NCBI RefSeq assembly: GCF_023333585.1
Contig: NZ_JAIQZN010000007.1
Span: 62,001-126,000, forward strand
Length of the DNA: 64,000 bases
Source: Argonema antarcticum A004/B2
GTDB taxonomy: Bacteria; Cyanobacteriota; Cyanobacteriia; Cyanobacteriales; Aerosakkonemataceae
Direction of reading: 5' to 3'
This document shows positions 1 through 8,600 of this stretch, piece after piece. How positions within the stretch are numbered: position 1 is the first letter of the stretch; every line of letters begins with the position of its first letter. Below the pieces are notes generated by a model. The model saw only the letters and a program-made list of their open reading frames with translations, had not been told where the DNA came from and made no database searches. The position numbers and the translations under genes are program-made.

Positions 1-1959
1 GGCCGTCACCGCCACAAGATTGTCCTCACTTGTCGATCGCAGGTACTCAGCAGCTTAGCCCACAGTCTGCCGGTTTCATTCCGGCGCATGGCTATTCAAC
101 CTCTGGATCAGGAGCAACTCAAACTGTGGTTCAAGAATTGGTCGAAACTCCAACCTAAATCGATCGCTCAAGCTTACTTTAACTTTTTGAAACAGAGCGG
201 GGTTTTTCGACAGATGCCAGAGGTGAAGGATTTGACGGCTTTTGTTCATCAGCCCCTCAGCCTGTTTCTATTAGCCATTTTGTATCGCAGCGGCAGACTT
301 GATGAAACCCTCTTTCCTTTGCGCGGTTCCCAAATAAGATTTGAAATTTACGATCGACTTTGCCGCTGGCTGCTGGGAGAAGCACCCGATGGAATGTCGG
401 CTGGCAATAGTATGATGTTGGTTCGAGAAGGTTCGGCTAATAGCTACCACACTCCAGAAGCGATCGCCAGTCTGCTCCAAGGTCGATCTGCCCAAGAAGC
501 CCGTCACCAAATGCAAATAGCTGCTATTACTTTACTCGAAAGCGGTCGCAACTCCTGCTCCCTCAGCACTATTGCTACCCGTTTGGCGGGAGTTAATTCT
601 CAGGCTGCTGCAACTACTTTTACCTTACCTGCATTTTACTTTCGCCGATCGGATGTAAAAGAAGTCACGGATACTACGACACGGATATACACGGATGCAC
701 GGATGTCAGAATCTGTGTTGTCCCCCACTCCCCCACTCCCCCACTCTCCCACTCCCCCACTCCCCCACTCCCCCACTCCCCCACTCCCCCACTCCCCCAC
801 TCTCCCACTCCCCCACTCCCCCACTCCCCCACTCTCCCACTCCCCCACTCTTTCTTTCTCCCACCCTAAGTTGGGAGAATATTTCTGTGCCGAGGCTTTA
901 GCCGAAAAGCTGAAATCTTTGACTCGACGAGTCGCCGATGCCTACGGGGAAGCGATTTTTGCGATCGACTCCCCGTCTAGTGTCGCCCAGCACCTCTATA
1001 ATTCGTTCGGTTACGGTATCATCTCGGCTGAGATTGAAGAGCTGCTGATCGAACGTCTGCGCCGAGAAGAAGCTCGCTCGAGCAGATCGTTTTCTTTTAA
1101 AGTTTTGTTGGATCGCCTCAATAGTTTCTATCGCGCTTACTGTCGAGGTCGATGGTTGGATGAGGGGTTGGTTCACACTACTCGCTCCCAGTTGCGTCTG
1201 CTAGGCAATTCCCTTAATGTTCTGCAAATTGATGCAACAGTGGGACTCAATGTGTTTCAGTTGCTCTGTGCGTGTCACCGAGAGGCGCAAATTCCCTTTT
1301 CACCTTGTGGAGATGCAGAAATTCCAGAGGAGTTCAATGCCGATCGATTCCTTAGCTTAATCGGTCGCACTGCGGTTTTATCGCCAGATGCTTTCTGGAC
1401 GCGATCGAGGGGCAGTCTGCTTTTATTAGATTTACATAAAGCCTGTTTGGATCGCGTGATGCTGACTGGGGCTAACTTCTGGAAAACAAATTTCTTTGCC
1501 GCTGAGTTAGTTGGAGCCAATTTAGCAGGGTCAAACCTTCAAGAAGCTAACTTTTCCTGGGCAAATCTTACCGATGCCGATCTATCAAGTGTCAATCTCT
1601 CAGCAGCCAAGCTAGAAGGGGCTAATCTGACAGGTGCCAATCTCGTGGGGGCAAACCTTCAGTTGGCTAGTCTCACCAATGCTTGTCTGTTTGAAGCTCA
1701 GCTTGATGAAGCTACCAAAGATTTTGCGGAAAAAAGCGGTGCCCTATTCTCCTTGAATCAGTATCGAGCTTGCCAACAAGCTCTTGCTAATCTGGAAGCC
1801 GGAAACCGGCATAGTACCATACCTGTTACTAAAAATGTCAGGGTGAATGAAGATCGGGATGGTGATTCGACTCTCCTGCTGATTGAGCGTAGCGAAGGAG
1901 AAATACACTCTAACGACGAAAGTGATATGGATAATAATGATGAGACTATGTTTCTTTAG
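1..1959 (+). CDS. NACHT-type STAND NTPase with pentapeptide repeats (5' end outside window)
   Basis: The frame is open from base 1, so the N-terminus lies upstream and the ATG at 88 is internal. Bases 13-42 encode HKIVLTCRSQ, which resembles the strand and sensor segment of a NACHT ATPase. It is followed by the helical region usual after that domain (PLDQEQLKLWF, then LGEYFCAEAL). Bases about 1440-1715 encode pentapeptide repeats (ANLxx, e.g. GANLTGANLVGANL), which fold as a right-handed beta helix. Such proteins are signal-transduction or immunity-type ATPases; the ligand and effector are unknown here. Bases 721-850 encode an odd proline/serine tract of SPTPPLPH units made by an octamer DNA repeat inserted in frame. 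The tail after the pentapeptides is acidic (DESDMDNNDE). The family call is secure; the function is not. Confidence 0.8.
   Translation, partial: GRHRHKIVLTCRSQVLSSLAHSLPVSFRRMAIQPLDQEQLKLWFKNWSKLQPKSIAQAYFNFLKQSGVFRQMPEVKDLTAFVHQPLSLFLLAILYRSGRLDETLFPLRGSQIRFEIYDRLCRWLLGEAPDGMSAGNSMMLVREGSANSYHTPEAIASLLQGRSAQEARHQMQIAAITLLESGRNSCSLSTIATRLAGVNSQAAATTFTLPAFYFRRSDVKEVTDTTTRIYTDARMSESVLSPTPPLPHSPTPPLPHSPTPPLPHSPTLPLPHSPTPPLSHSPTLSFSHPKLGEYFCAEALAEKLKSLTRRVADAYGEAIFAIDSPSSVAQHLYNSFGYGIISAEIEELLIERLRREEARSSRSFSFKVLLDRLNSFYRAYCRGRWLDEGLVHTTRSQLRLLGNSLNVLQIDATVGLNVFQLLCACHREAQIPFSPCGDAEIPEEFNADRFLSLIGRTAVLSPDAFWTRSRGSLLLLDLHKACLDRVMLTGANFWKTNFFAAELVGANLAGSNLQEANFSWANLTDADLSSVNLSAAKLEGANLTGANLVGANLQLASLTNACLFEAQLDEATKDFAEKSGALFSLNQYRACQQALANLEAGNRHSTIPVTKNVRVNEDRDGDSTLLLIERSEGEIHSNDESDMDNNDETMFL
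721..850. repeat. ACTCCCCC octamer tandem repeat inside a gene
   Basis: About sixteen copies of an 8-base unit (ACTCCCCC with ACTCTCCC variants). Three units make 24 bases, so the translation is a regular SPTPPLPH repeat and the reading frame stays open. The same repeat lies between genes at 43025-43125 and inside priA at about 49170-49222. Confidence 0.95.
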
Positions 1960-1965
1960 CGATCG

Positions 1966-2130
1966 GTGGTCAGTGGTCAGTGGTCAGTGGTCAGTGGTCA
2001 GTTGTCAGTCGTCAGTTGTCAGTTGTCAGTTGTCAGTTGTCAGTTGTCAGTTGTCAGTTGTCAGTTGTCAGTTGTCAGTTGTCAAGAAAATTTCCCCTCT
2101 GCCCCTCTGCCCCTCTGCCCCTCTGCCCCT
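1966..2130. repeat. Heptamer tandem repeats (GTCAGTG/GTCAGTT), then CCCCTCTG units
   Basis: About seventeen tandem 7-base units (GTCAGTG changing to GTCAGTT) begin just after the stop codon at 1957-1959. They are followed by four or five CCCCTCTG units reaching almost to the stop of the convergent PerR gene. This resembles the short tandemly repeated repetitive (STRR) sequences known from filamentous cyanobacteria. No gene lies here. Confidence 0.95.
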
Positions 2131-2140
2131 AGCCTCTAAA

Positions 2141-2593
2141 TTAGTCAGAGGTTGGTTCCAAGACTCGATAACCGTAGAAGTTAATGCTATAGTCGGTGAT
2201 CCGCACTCCTGTGTGTTCTTCAATTTGTTTGAGTAAATCTTCAGGAAGTTCGACGCGAACATCCAAAATTTGATTCGTATCCACACAGTTGATGTGGCTG
2301 TGGGAGTCGCTGATGTTACCATACAAACGACCGTCCGATCGCTCGAGGCACTCAATAATTCCTTCACCAGATAGAGCTTCTAAATTTTGATATACAGACG
2401 TATGTCCGATATTTTTTCCTTGCAGATTCAGGCGATTATAAATTTCGCGAGCAGATAAGTGTTCTTGCTCTTGCCAAAGCAGTTCCAGAATAAAGCGACG
2501 CTGGCGGCTCAAGCGCATTCCCTTCGCTTGACACCTTTCTAAAGCATCCTCTAAAGAACGAATTGGTTTGGCAGCGGTCGCTTCATTTTTCAT
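2141..2593 (-). CDS. perR: Fur-family transcriptional regulator, FurC/PerR type
   Basis: 150 residues, the usual length for a Fur-family repressor. A winged-helix DNA-binding domain covers about residues 20-90, with RLSRQRRFILELLW and the recognition-helix region GHTSVYQNLEAL. The C-terminal dimerisation domain has the histidine-rich metal site (DSHSHINCVD). The N-terminal KPIRSLEDALERCQ and the INCVDTNQILDV stretch match, from memory, the FurC (PerR) branch of Anabaena rather than FurA or Zur. The CxxC pairs of the structural zinc site are absent: one cysteine is followed by VDT. PerR-type proteins repress peroxide-defence genes using a regulatory Fe or Mn ion. The gene is convergent with the NACHT gene. 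PerR rather than Fur is likely, not proven. Confidence 0.85.
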   Translation of the reverse strand: MKNEATAAKPIRSLEDALERCQAKGMRLSRQRRFILELLWQEQEHLSAREIYNRLNLQGKNIGHTSVYQNLEALSGEGIIECLERSDGRLYGNISDSHSHINCVDTNQILDVRVELPEDLLKQIEEHTGVRITDYSINFYGYRVLEPTSD

Positions 2594-2676
2594 AATTTAA
2601 GACTCTCGATCTCTATTGGGAACTTACTCATATATCTATATTTTATAGCGGTTTTTAGTTGCATGAAGTGTAGCCC

Positions 2677-2709
2677 AGAAACCCGGTTTCTTTAAGAAAC
2701 CGGGTTTCT
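2677..2709. repeat. Palindromic repeat, AGAAACCCGGTTTCT family
   Basis: Perfect inverted repeat: 16-base arms at 2677-2692 and 2694-2709 around one base. Each arm is itself nearly palindromic. A second copy is at 30760-30792 and partial copies are at 47881-47897 and 47970-47984, so it is a dispersed repeat rather than a private terminator of the PerR gene. Confidence 0.9.
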
Positions 2710-2959
2710 CTGTACCTCACTAACCTGAAAAGGGCTGTAACTTTGCTACTATGTTCAGGGATAGGCCACTTGGGAGCGGGAGCAACCAAACTGGCAATAT
2801 CTGCTGGTATCCGGCCTTTGAGCTAAACGTGCCAAAGGCATATAGCTCTTAACCACCGCAGAGAAGTGAGCCGACTTGGCAAAACTCTCGTTTACAAGTG
2901 ATTCTGCATTAAAACAAACTCATTACTACTTTAGCTTATTTATTTATCGTGAATAATCA
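2710..2959. other. Intergenic region between PerR gene and CRR6 gene
   Basis: No gene is called here. A minus-strand frame is open from about 2930 to a TGA near 2760 (about 55 codons), but it has no good start codon and matches nothing I recognise. The region must carry the promoter of the CRR6 gene; I cannot place its boxes with confidence. Confidence 0.4.
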
Positions 2960-3433
2960 ATGACCATTGCGATCGCTCTCAACTCCAACCAACTCAACAA
3001 TTTGGATCTGTCGCCTGCCCAAACGGTAATTGAAAAACTGTTGCAAGAAGGAGCCCCATCCCACGAACAGCAGTTGCGCTTTGATATTGACTATCCCCGC
3101 GAATCCACCGACCCACGGGAACTATCGGAAATCCCCGAAGTGCGGCTGTGGTTTGTTCGCCTGGACGCCCGCTATCCCTGGTTGCCATTTCTGCTTGATT
3201 GGAAAGCTGGGGAACTAGCCCGCTACGCCGCCATGCTGGTGCCGCACCAATTCAGCCGCAAAGAGGGCATCCAGTACAATCCAGAAGCTTTAGAAATTTT
3301 TGTGATGCAAAAGCTGTTTGTTTTGGTGGACTGGATGAAAAGTCAAGGCATTGAAAGTCCATCCCGATTAAAGTCGATGGCGCAGATGTTCGGTTACGAA
3401 CTGGATGATGCCTTGTTTGAGGCCATCCGCTAG
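2960..3433 (+). CDS. CRR6/DUF1817-like NDH-1 assembly factor
   Basis: 157 residues, soluble, no signal peptide or membrane segment. The core (LDARYPWLPFLLDWKAGE, then ARYAAMLVPHQF and LFVLVDWMKSQGI) fits the DUF1817 family. Its plant member CRR6, and as I recall the cyanobacterial slr1097 product, help mature the NdhI subunit of the photosynthetic NDH-1 complex. The match is from memory of the family. The ATG is preceded by AT-rich DNA without a strong ribosome binding site. It ends five bases before the convergent neighbour's stop. Confidence 0.7.
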   Translation: MTIAIALNSNQLNNLDLSPAQTVIEKLLQEGAPSHEQQLRFDIDYPRESTDPRELSEIPEVRLWFVRLDARYPWLPFLLDWKAGELARYAAMLVPHQFSRKEGIQYNPEALEIFVMQKLFVLVDWMKSQGIESPSRLKSMAQMFGYELDDALFEAIR

Positions 3434-3437
3434 AATT

Positions 3438-4061
3438 TCAAGAAATTCTATAGAGGTTTTCCACTCCCATAACTGAGTCACCGACATAAGCCCAGCGACC
3501 TTGGGCTATTTCACTCCGAACTTCGTAATCTATACAGAACACATTGCCTTCTCCCCAGCTGGTAATCAGCCAATCACCCACGCGCAAACCAACACCCTGA
3601 TACTCACTTCCCATTGACCAGGAGAGCTGATAAATGTCATTTAACTGACGAATATTCAGGGTGCCTTCGTAATTTCTCATTTTGGAAATTGTGCCGCTGA
3701 TTTGGTAAGTCCCCTCTAATTCGCCCGGTGTGTTGCCCACAGCCTTTTCCGTGTCCAGTACACCGTTGTTAGAGGGCGTAATCCAAGTGCCATCGAGGGT
3801 GCCGTCGCCATTAATTTTGTAAAGCGTAACGCCGTAGGTATGGTTAGGGCCACAGCCAGCAAAAAGATGACCGTCCTCAAAAAACGCTAAACCTGAGTAA
3901 TCACCCAATGTAGTCAACCAGGACACGGTGTAAATTTTGCCCATAGGATGGATTTGCACCGTGCCCGAATAAGGCGTTTCGTCGGTCGTTCTCGCCGCTG
4001 TAATAGTCCAAGTGCCTTCTGGCCCGGTTTTGGCTTTAGGATTGTTTGCCACTATATTCAT
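3438..4061 (-). CDS. Hypothetical two-repeat beta-rich protein
   Basis: 207 residues, no signal peptide or membrane helix. It is an internal duplication: residues about 16-75 (GTWTITAARTTDETPYSG...IYTVSWL) align with about 117-170 (GTYQISGTISKMRNYEGT...IYQLSWS). Each half looks like a small beta barrel rich in G, W and Y. Similar proteins in cyanobacteria are usually left as hypothetical. Its start overlaps the end of the upstream gmhB-like gene by 26 bases, so the two are probably cotranscribed. I cannot assign a function. Confidence 0.75.
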   Translation of the reverse strand: MNIVANNPKAKTGPEGTWTITAARTTDETPYSGTVQIHPMGKIYTVSWLTTLGDYSGLAFFEDGHLFAGCGPNHTYGVTLYKINGDGTLDGTWITPSNNGVLDTEKAVGNTPGELEGTYQISGTISKMRNYEGTLNIRQLNDIYQLSWSMGSEYQGVGLRVGDWLITSWGEGNVFCIDYEVRSEIAQGRWAYVGDSVMGVENLYRIS

Positions 4062-4674
4062 TGAATTGCTCTGCGGGTCGCTCTATCTCTAAATTACCCA
4101 TTTGCTGCAAAATCCAATCAACGGCAGCTAATAAGTCGGTGGCAATATAATCTGGTGTGGTGTGGTGCTGGTACTTACCACTCAGGACGCTAGAACCAAA
4201 TCCAGTCTGCACCAAAATCCCTCTGCACCCGGCATTGTGAGCCATATCAACATCGGTTGCTTTATCGCCGACTACAAAACTCTGGCTTAAGTCTAAGTCA
4301 TGTTCCCAGGCAGCTGCCACCAGCATTCCGGTGTTGGGTTTGCGCCAAGTACTCCAACGAGTAAATTCTTTCTGGGTTCCTCCTTCTGGCGGACTGAGAT
4401 AGGGGCAGTAGTACAGGGCGTCTAATTTTGCCCCTGCTTCTGTTTCCAACAGGTGGCAAAGACGTTGGTGCAAGGCTTCCACGTGGTCAACTGGGTAGTA
4501 GCCCCGTGCTGGGCCTGACTGGTTAGAGACCAGACAGCAAAATATTTGGCTTGAGTTTAACTGCCGCACTGCTTTAGCTGCGCCCGGTATAAGATGTAGG
4601 TCTTCTAAAGAGTGAATGTAGCCCGCCTCGATGTTGAGGACGCCATCTCGATCGAGAAATACGGCTGGTTTCAT
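4036..4674 (-). CDS. gmhB: HAD-family D-glycero-D-manno-heptose 1,7-bisphosphate phosphatase-like protein
   Basis: 212 residues. HAD motif I is FLDRDGVLN at the N-terminus, with the nucleophile and acid/base aspartates. Motif II is LVSNQSG. The RKPNTGM substrate loop and motif IV (VVGDKATDVDMAHNAG) follow. GmhB removes the C7 phosphate of heptose bisphosphate during ADP-heptose synthesis for lipopolysaccharide. The zinc loop seems lost: where the family has CPH...CxC this protein has CPYLSPPEGG...STWRKP. A GT9 heptosyltransferase lies 2 kb away, which fits an LPS role, but a related sugar bisphosphate is possible. Confidence 0.8.
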   Translation of the reverse strand: MKPAVFLDRDGVLNIEAGYIHSLEDLHLIPGAAKAVRQLNSSQIFCCLVSNQSGPARGYYPVDHVEALHQRLCHLLETEAGAKLDALYYCPYLSPPEGGTQKEFTRWSTWRKPNTGMLVAAAWEHDLDLSQSFVVGDKATDVDMAHNAGCRGILVQTGFGSSVLSGKYQHHTTPDYIATDLLAAVDWILQQMGNLEIERPAEQFNEYSGKQS

Positions 4675-4858
4675 CTAAAATCTCGTCGGAGTATGGAAAC
4701 TCCTAAGTTAGGGAATGCGATCGCAAGTTTATTTTATTGTATTAGGATATGTTTATTTATAAAACTCGTAGCCGATCGGAAAAACCTTGTTTAGTTATTC
4801 AACTTTTGAACTATTGTAGAATAATGCTCTCTGAAATTTTGTTTAAGCGCGTAACTTC

Positions 4859-6712
4859 ATGTCCAACAAATCTCTCAAATGGTCAATTTCCCAAGCTTTT
4901 GGAAAAATTCCCCTCCAACTTGTCATGATTGTCCCCTTTGTCCTGCAAATTGTCGGTGCTGTGGGAATAGTGGGATATCTGTCCTTTCAAAACGGCCAGA
5001 AAGCAGTCAATAAGCTTGCCAATCAATTAATGGATGAGGTTTCCGGTCGCATTGAGCAAAATCTAAATAACTACCTGCAAATTCCGCATCACGTAAATAA
5101 AATCAAAATGGATGCGATAGAAAGCGGGCTTTTAAATATAGAAGAATTGTCGGCTTGGGAGAAATATCTTTGGCGGCTAGTCCAGTTATATCCAGAAGTA
5201 AATTACACAATAGTGGCTAACAAAGATGGAAGAGTACGAGGAGTAGATCGTACAGAAAATGGTACTATACTCAGGCTCGAAATAGATGATTTTACTGACT
5301 ACAATTTCACTTTTTACAATACAGACGAAAAGGGCGATCGCACTACAATTAACCAGGTGATACCCAACAAGGAATCGGGGCTGGAAAGGCGATATTGGTA
5401 CACACATCAATTTTGGTATCAAGAGGGAATTAACGCCAAAAAAGCTAGTTGGAATTCGGCAATTAATCCCTCATTTATAGAACCTACTTTGTTAGTCGTT
5501 GCTACCGATCCGTTGTACGATCCAAAGGGACAACTACAAGGACTAATGCTGACGTCATTACGTCTGAACAGTACTGGTCGATTCTTGAGGAGTCTCAACA
5601 TTGCTAAAACAGGACAAGCATTTATTATTGACGATCGCAAAAGATTAGTAGCAACTTCTACCCATGAAATACCATTTCGTACTCAAGATGGTAAAAGATA
5701 TATGTTTCAAGCAACAGAAAGTAGCAACCCAGTTACGAGAACTACAGCTAAATATTTAGCTACCCATTCAGAAATATTCAATAACCTTCAAAATTCCCAG
5801 TATTTAAAATTTGAAATAGACGGTGAGCGACAATTTTTAAGACTCTTGTCTTTCCGGGACGATAAAGGGCTAAATTGGCAGGTGGCAGTAGTAGTTCCCG
5901 AATCAGACTTCATGGCAGAAATCCACAAAAATACTCAGAATACGATTATTATGTGTATTGCAACTTTAGGTTTGGCAACCATTGTAGGAATCTTTACCTC
6001 TCGTTGGATTACGAAACCTATTCTCAGGTTGAGTCAAGCAGCGCAATCAATTGCTAGTGGTAAATACAACCAAAATGTGGAGGAAGAAGGACTAAAAGAG
6101 GTGAGGATTCTAGTCAATTCATTTAACAGTATGGCAGACCAATTGCTAGAGTCATTTGCTACCCTAGAAACCAAAAACGAAGAACTAAAAATTGCCGAAG
6201 AAAATTATCGCAGTATCTTTGAAAACGCGCTGGAGGGTATCTTTCAGGCAGCCCCAGACGGACATTACATCAGTGTGAATATGGCAATGAGCCGCATCTA
6301 TTCTTATGACTCTCCAGAGGAGATGATCGCTACAGTCAGTAACATTTCTAGTCAACTTTATGTAGACTCAAGCAGCTTGCAAGAGTTTTATACCGAGATG
6401 CAGTCGAAGGGAAAAGTGAAAAATTTCGAGTATCGAGCTTATCGGAAAGATCGCAGTATTATTTGGGTGCAGGAAGATGCTCGCGCCGTCCGAGATAGTA
6501 GTGGCAATGTCCTTTATTATGAAGGTTTGATTCAGGATGTAACAGCACGCAAGTTGCAAGAGGAAGAACTCAAACGCCAGTTGCAAGAGTTAAAGATAGA
6601 GATTGACCACCAAAAACGTAAGCAAGAGGTCACCCAGATTACCGAAAGTGGCTTTTTTCAAGATATCCAAACAGAAATTCAAAACCTTCAGGTTGATGAT
6701 TTCTGGAACTGA
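4859..6712 (+). CDS. Membrane sensor: dCache, HAMP and PAS, no recognisable output domain
   Basis: 617 residues. Transmembrane helix 1 is about residues 20-42 and helix 2 about 362-384. The periplasmic part between them (about 320 residues) is a double Cache sensor ending in LNWQVAVVVPESDFMAEI, as in the chemoreceptors at 12.1-16.5 kb. HAMP is about 385-440, followed by a coiled coil. A PAS domain spans about 447-565 (IFENALEGIFQAAPDGHYI, then YEGLIQDVTARK). The last 50 residues are a coiled coil and a short FFQDIQTEIQNLQ tail. There is no kinase, GGDEF, cyclase or MCP domain and no frameshift that would hide one, so it may act through a partner. The ligand is unknown. Confidence 0.85.
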   Translation: MSNKSLKWSISQAFGKIPLQLVMIVPFVLQIVGAVGIVGYLSFQNGQKAVNKLANQLMDEVSGRIEQNLNNYLQIPHHVNKIKMDAIESGLLNIEELSAWEKYLWRLVQLYPEVNYTIVANKDGRVRGVDRTENGTILRLEIDDFTDYNFTFYNTDEKGDRTTINQVIPNKESGLERRYWYTHQFWYQEGINAKKASWNSAINPSFIEPTLLVVATDPLYDPKGQLQGLMLTSLRLNSTGRFLRSLNIAKTGQAFIIDDRKRLVATSTHEIPFRTQDGKRYMFQATESSNPVTRTTAKYLATHSEIFNNLQNSQYLKFEIDGERQFLRLLSFRDDKGLNWQVAVVVPESDFMAEIHKNTQNTIIMCIATLGLATIVGIFTSRWITKPILRLSQAAQSIASGKYNQNVEEEGLKEVRILVNSFNSMADQLLESFATLETKNEELKIAEENYRSIFENALEGIFQAAPDGHYISVNMAMSRIYSYDSPEEMIATVSNISSQLYVDSSSLQEFYTEMQSKGKVKNFEYRAYRKDRSIIWVQEDARAVRDSSGNVLYYEGLIQDVTARKLQEEELKRQLQELKIEIDHQKRKQEVTQITESGFFQDIQTEIQNLQVDDFWN

Positions 6713-6775
6713 GGGAATTTTTAGAGGGCTGTGACCTAGTGAGGTTGATAAGTTTTAATAGTTGCGATCGAGGGA

Positions 6776-6853
6776 ATTTCAGATTTCAGATTTAAAATTT
6801 TAGATTTAAAAATAAGTTTTGAAATCTAAAATCTTAAATCTAAAATATAAAAT
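6776..6853. repeat. AT-rich ATCTAAA/TTTAGAT repeat with inverted symmetry
   Basis: Tandem and inverted 7-base units (CAGATTT, AATCTAA and similar) that can fold back on themselves. They lie between the convergent sensor gene and heptosyltransferase gene. A related tract is at 52428-52490. It may double as a bidirectional terminator. Confidence 0.7.
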
Positions 6854-6857
6854 TACC

Positions 6858-7820
6858 CTAGCCGCCCCAAAGCTTTTGGAGAACTTCTTTGGGTGAGATG
6901 TCGGCCATTTTGCCAGTGGGGGATTTGATGCTGATGATGCGATCGCTAACTGGCAACAATTTTTTCGGGTCTGTCGGGCCAAATAAGGCGATCGTATAAG
7001 TTTGAACTGCGACAGCTAAGTGCATAGGGGCACTATCGGTACACAGCATCAAATTCGCACCGGCGATTGTAGCAGCCAATTTACCGATATCTGTTGGTGC
7101 GATCACCTTGAGATTGGAGAACGATTGTAACAGTTGGCTGACAAACTGGACATCCTCCGGCCCTTGAACGATCGCGATCGGCATATCGGGTTGCCGCTGC
7201 TGCAAGTCTTGAATAATTTGCTGCCAGTGCCGAACTGGGTAGATTTTGTCAATACCTTTATCTTTTGAGAGTTGGCTGGAACCGCCGTGAATCAGTACGT
7301 AGCCAGTTTCATCGATCCCCAGTCGTTTTTGTTCTCTCTGGGCCCACTCAATGTCTTGTTTTGGTACGTTGATCGCTAACTCAGGAGTTGGCGTACCAAT
7401 GCCCAAACCTTGCAGGAGGTCGTGGTACATACTAGCCGCATACTGCTCTGTTTTGAGGGGAACAGGGCTGGTGAGAAAGCTCGCACCAGGGCTACCGCTG
7501 TAGCCAACCCGCGTATGAATCCCTGTCATCCACAGCAATATACCGACTAGCCAGCTTTTTCCCAATGAAAGGGCGACATCATACTCGCGATCGCGGATTG
7601 TACCTAGTATGTTGCCCCAATCTGCCAGACTGTTGCGATCCTTAAAGTCATACCGGATCGCTTCAGAGACAGACTTGCAGACTCGGTACGCGCCCATAGA
7701 CCGAGGTTCGACAACCACATCTATTTCGGCTTCGGGATAGTTACGCTTAAGGTCGTCGAGGGTCGGAAAGAACAGAATTTGATCGCCAATTCCGCCTGGA
7801 ACTAGGGCTACTACACGCAT
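6858..7820 (-). CDS. Glycosyltransferase family 9 (heptosyltransferase-like)
   Basis: 320 residues. The N-terminus VALVPGGIGDQILFFPTL and the C-terminal donor-site region (LIHGGSS..., LMLCTDSAPMHLAVAV, IALFGPTDPKKLLP) are GT9 hallmarks. This GT-B fold family transfers ADP-heptose or related sugars to lipopolysaccharide core at the inner membrane. With the gmhB-like gene 2.2 kb away it suggests heptose-type LPS chemistry. It is divergent from ispD, 51 bases apart, so the promoters overlap. The exact acceptor cannot be read from sequence. Confidence 0.85.
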   Translation of the reverse strand: MRVVALVPGGIGDQILFFPTLDDLKRNYPEAEIDVVVEPRSMGAYRVCKSVSEAIRYDFKDRNSLADWGNILGTIRDREYDVALSLGKSWLVGILLWMTGIHTRVGYSGSPGASFLTSPVPLKTEQYAASMYHDLLQGLGIGTPTPELAINVPKQDIEWAQREQKRLGIDETGYVLIHGGSSQLSKDKGIDKIYPVRHWQQIIQDLQQRQPDMPIAIVQGPEDVQFVSQLLQSFSNLKVIAPTDIGKLAATIAGANLMLCTDSAPMHLAVAVQTYTIALFGPTDPKKLLPVSDRIISIKSPTGKMADISPKEVLQKLWGG

Positions 7821-7871
7821 AATACTTTAGATAGGCTTATCCGCTCCTCATTTTAATGGAAGATATACCCA

Positions 7872-8600
7872 GTGCAACAACTATTGAAAAAGGCAGTGCA
7901 TTTATTAATTCCGGCGGCTGGTATGGGGCGTCGGATGGGAAGCGATCGCAATAAACTTTTGCTAACTCTATTAGGCAAACCTCTGATTGCCTGGACGCTT
8001 CTGGCAGTCGAAGCTTCCAGCCGGATCGACTGGATTGGGATCGTTTGTCAGCCGGAGGATATGCCCGACTTGAAGGCTATTGTGGCCGAATTATCTCTAA
8101 CTAAGCCGGTGGAGTTCATTCAGGGAGGGAAAACCCGTCAGGAGTCTGTCTACAACGGTTTGCAGGCGCTACCGCTTGACGCCCAACGGGTGTTGATTCA
8201 CGATGGTGCTAGGTGTCTGGCGACGCCAGATTTGCTCGATCGATGTTCTGAGATTCTGTTCAAATATTTTGGTCTAATTGCGGCGGTGCCAGTCAAGGAC
8301 ACCATCAAAATCGTGGATAAAGCTAACTTTATTGAAGATACGCCCGATCGCAATCGGTTGTGGGCAGCCCAGACACCGCAAGGATTTGATGTGCGGTTAT
8401 TGAAGGAATGCCACGAAAAAGGGCGTCACCTGGGTTGGGAAGTGACAGATGATGCTGCTTTGTTTGAGAAGTGCGATTTGCCAGTTTTGATTGTGGAAGG
8501 AGAGGAGACGAATTTGAAGGTGACGACACCTGTGGATTTAGCTATAGCCGAATTCATCCTCCGCCAACGTTTGGGAAATTCAGCGGATGCTAGCAGCTAA
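7872..8600 (+). CDS. ispD: 2-C-methyl-D-erythritol 4-phosphate cytidylyltransferase
   Basis: 242 residues starting at GTG 7872. The nucleotidyltransferase signature PAAGMGRRMGSDRNKLL binds CTP. HDGAR, then VPVKDTIKIV and RLWAAQTPQGF, and VTDDAALFEK are typical of IspD. It makes CDP-methylerythritol in the cytoplasmic MEP pathway, the route to carotenoids, phytol and quinone tails in cyanobacteria. Its last 21 bases overlap the convergent hydrolase gene. Confidence 0.95.
   Translation: MQQLLKKAVHLLIPAAGMGRRMGSDRNKLLLTLLGKPLIAWTLLAVEASSRIDWIGIVCQPEDMPDLKAIVAELSLTKPVEFIQGGKTRQESVYNGLQALPLDAQRVLIHDGARCLATPDLLDRCSEILFKYFGLIAAVPVKDTIKIVDKANFIEDTPDRNRLWAAQTPQGFDVRLLKECHEKGRHLGWEVTDDAALFEKCDLPVLIVEGEETNLKVTTPVDLAIAEFILRQRLGNSADASS

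Noticed and set aside
636..901. Extra genes on both strands through the octamer tract
   Set aside because: Open frames there come only from the stop-free repeat and overlap the real NACHT frame.
1966..2130. Possible CRISPR array because of regular repeats
   Set aside because: Units are 7-8 bases in direct tandem with no spacers and no cas genes; these are STRR-type repeats.
2755..2930. Small minus-strand gene of about 55 codons
   Set aside because: Open by chance as far as I can tell: no start codon with ribosome binding site and no recognisable residues.
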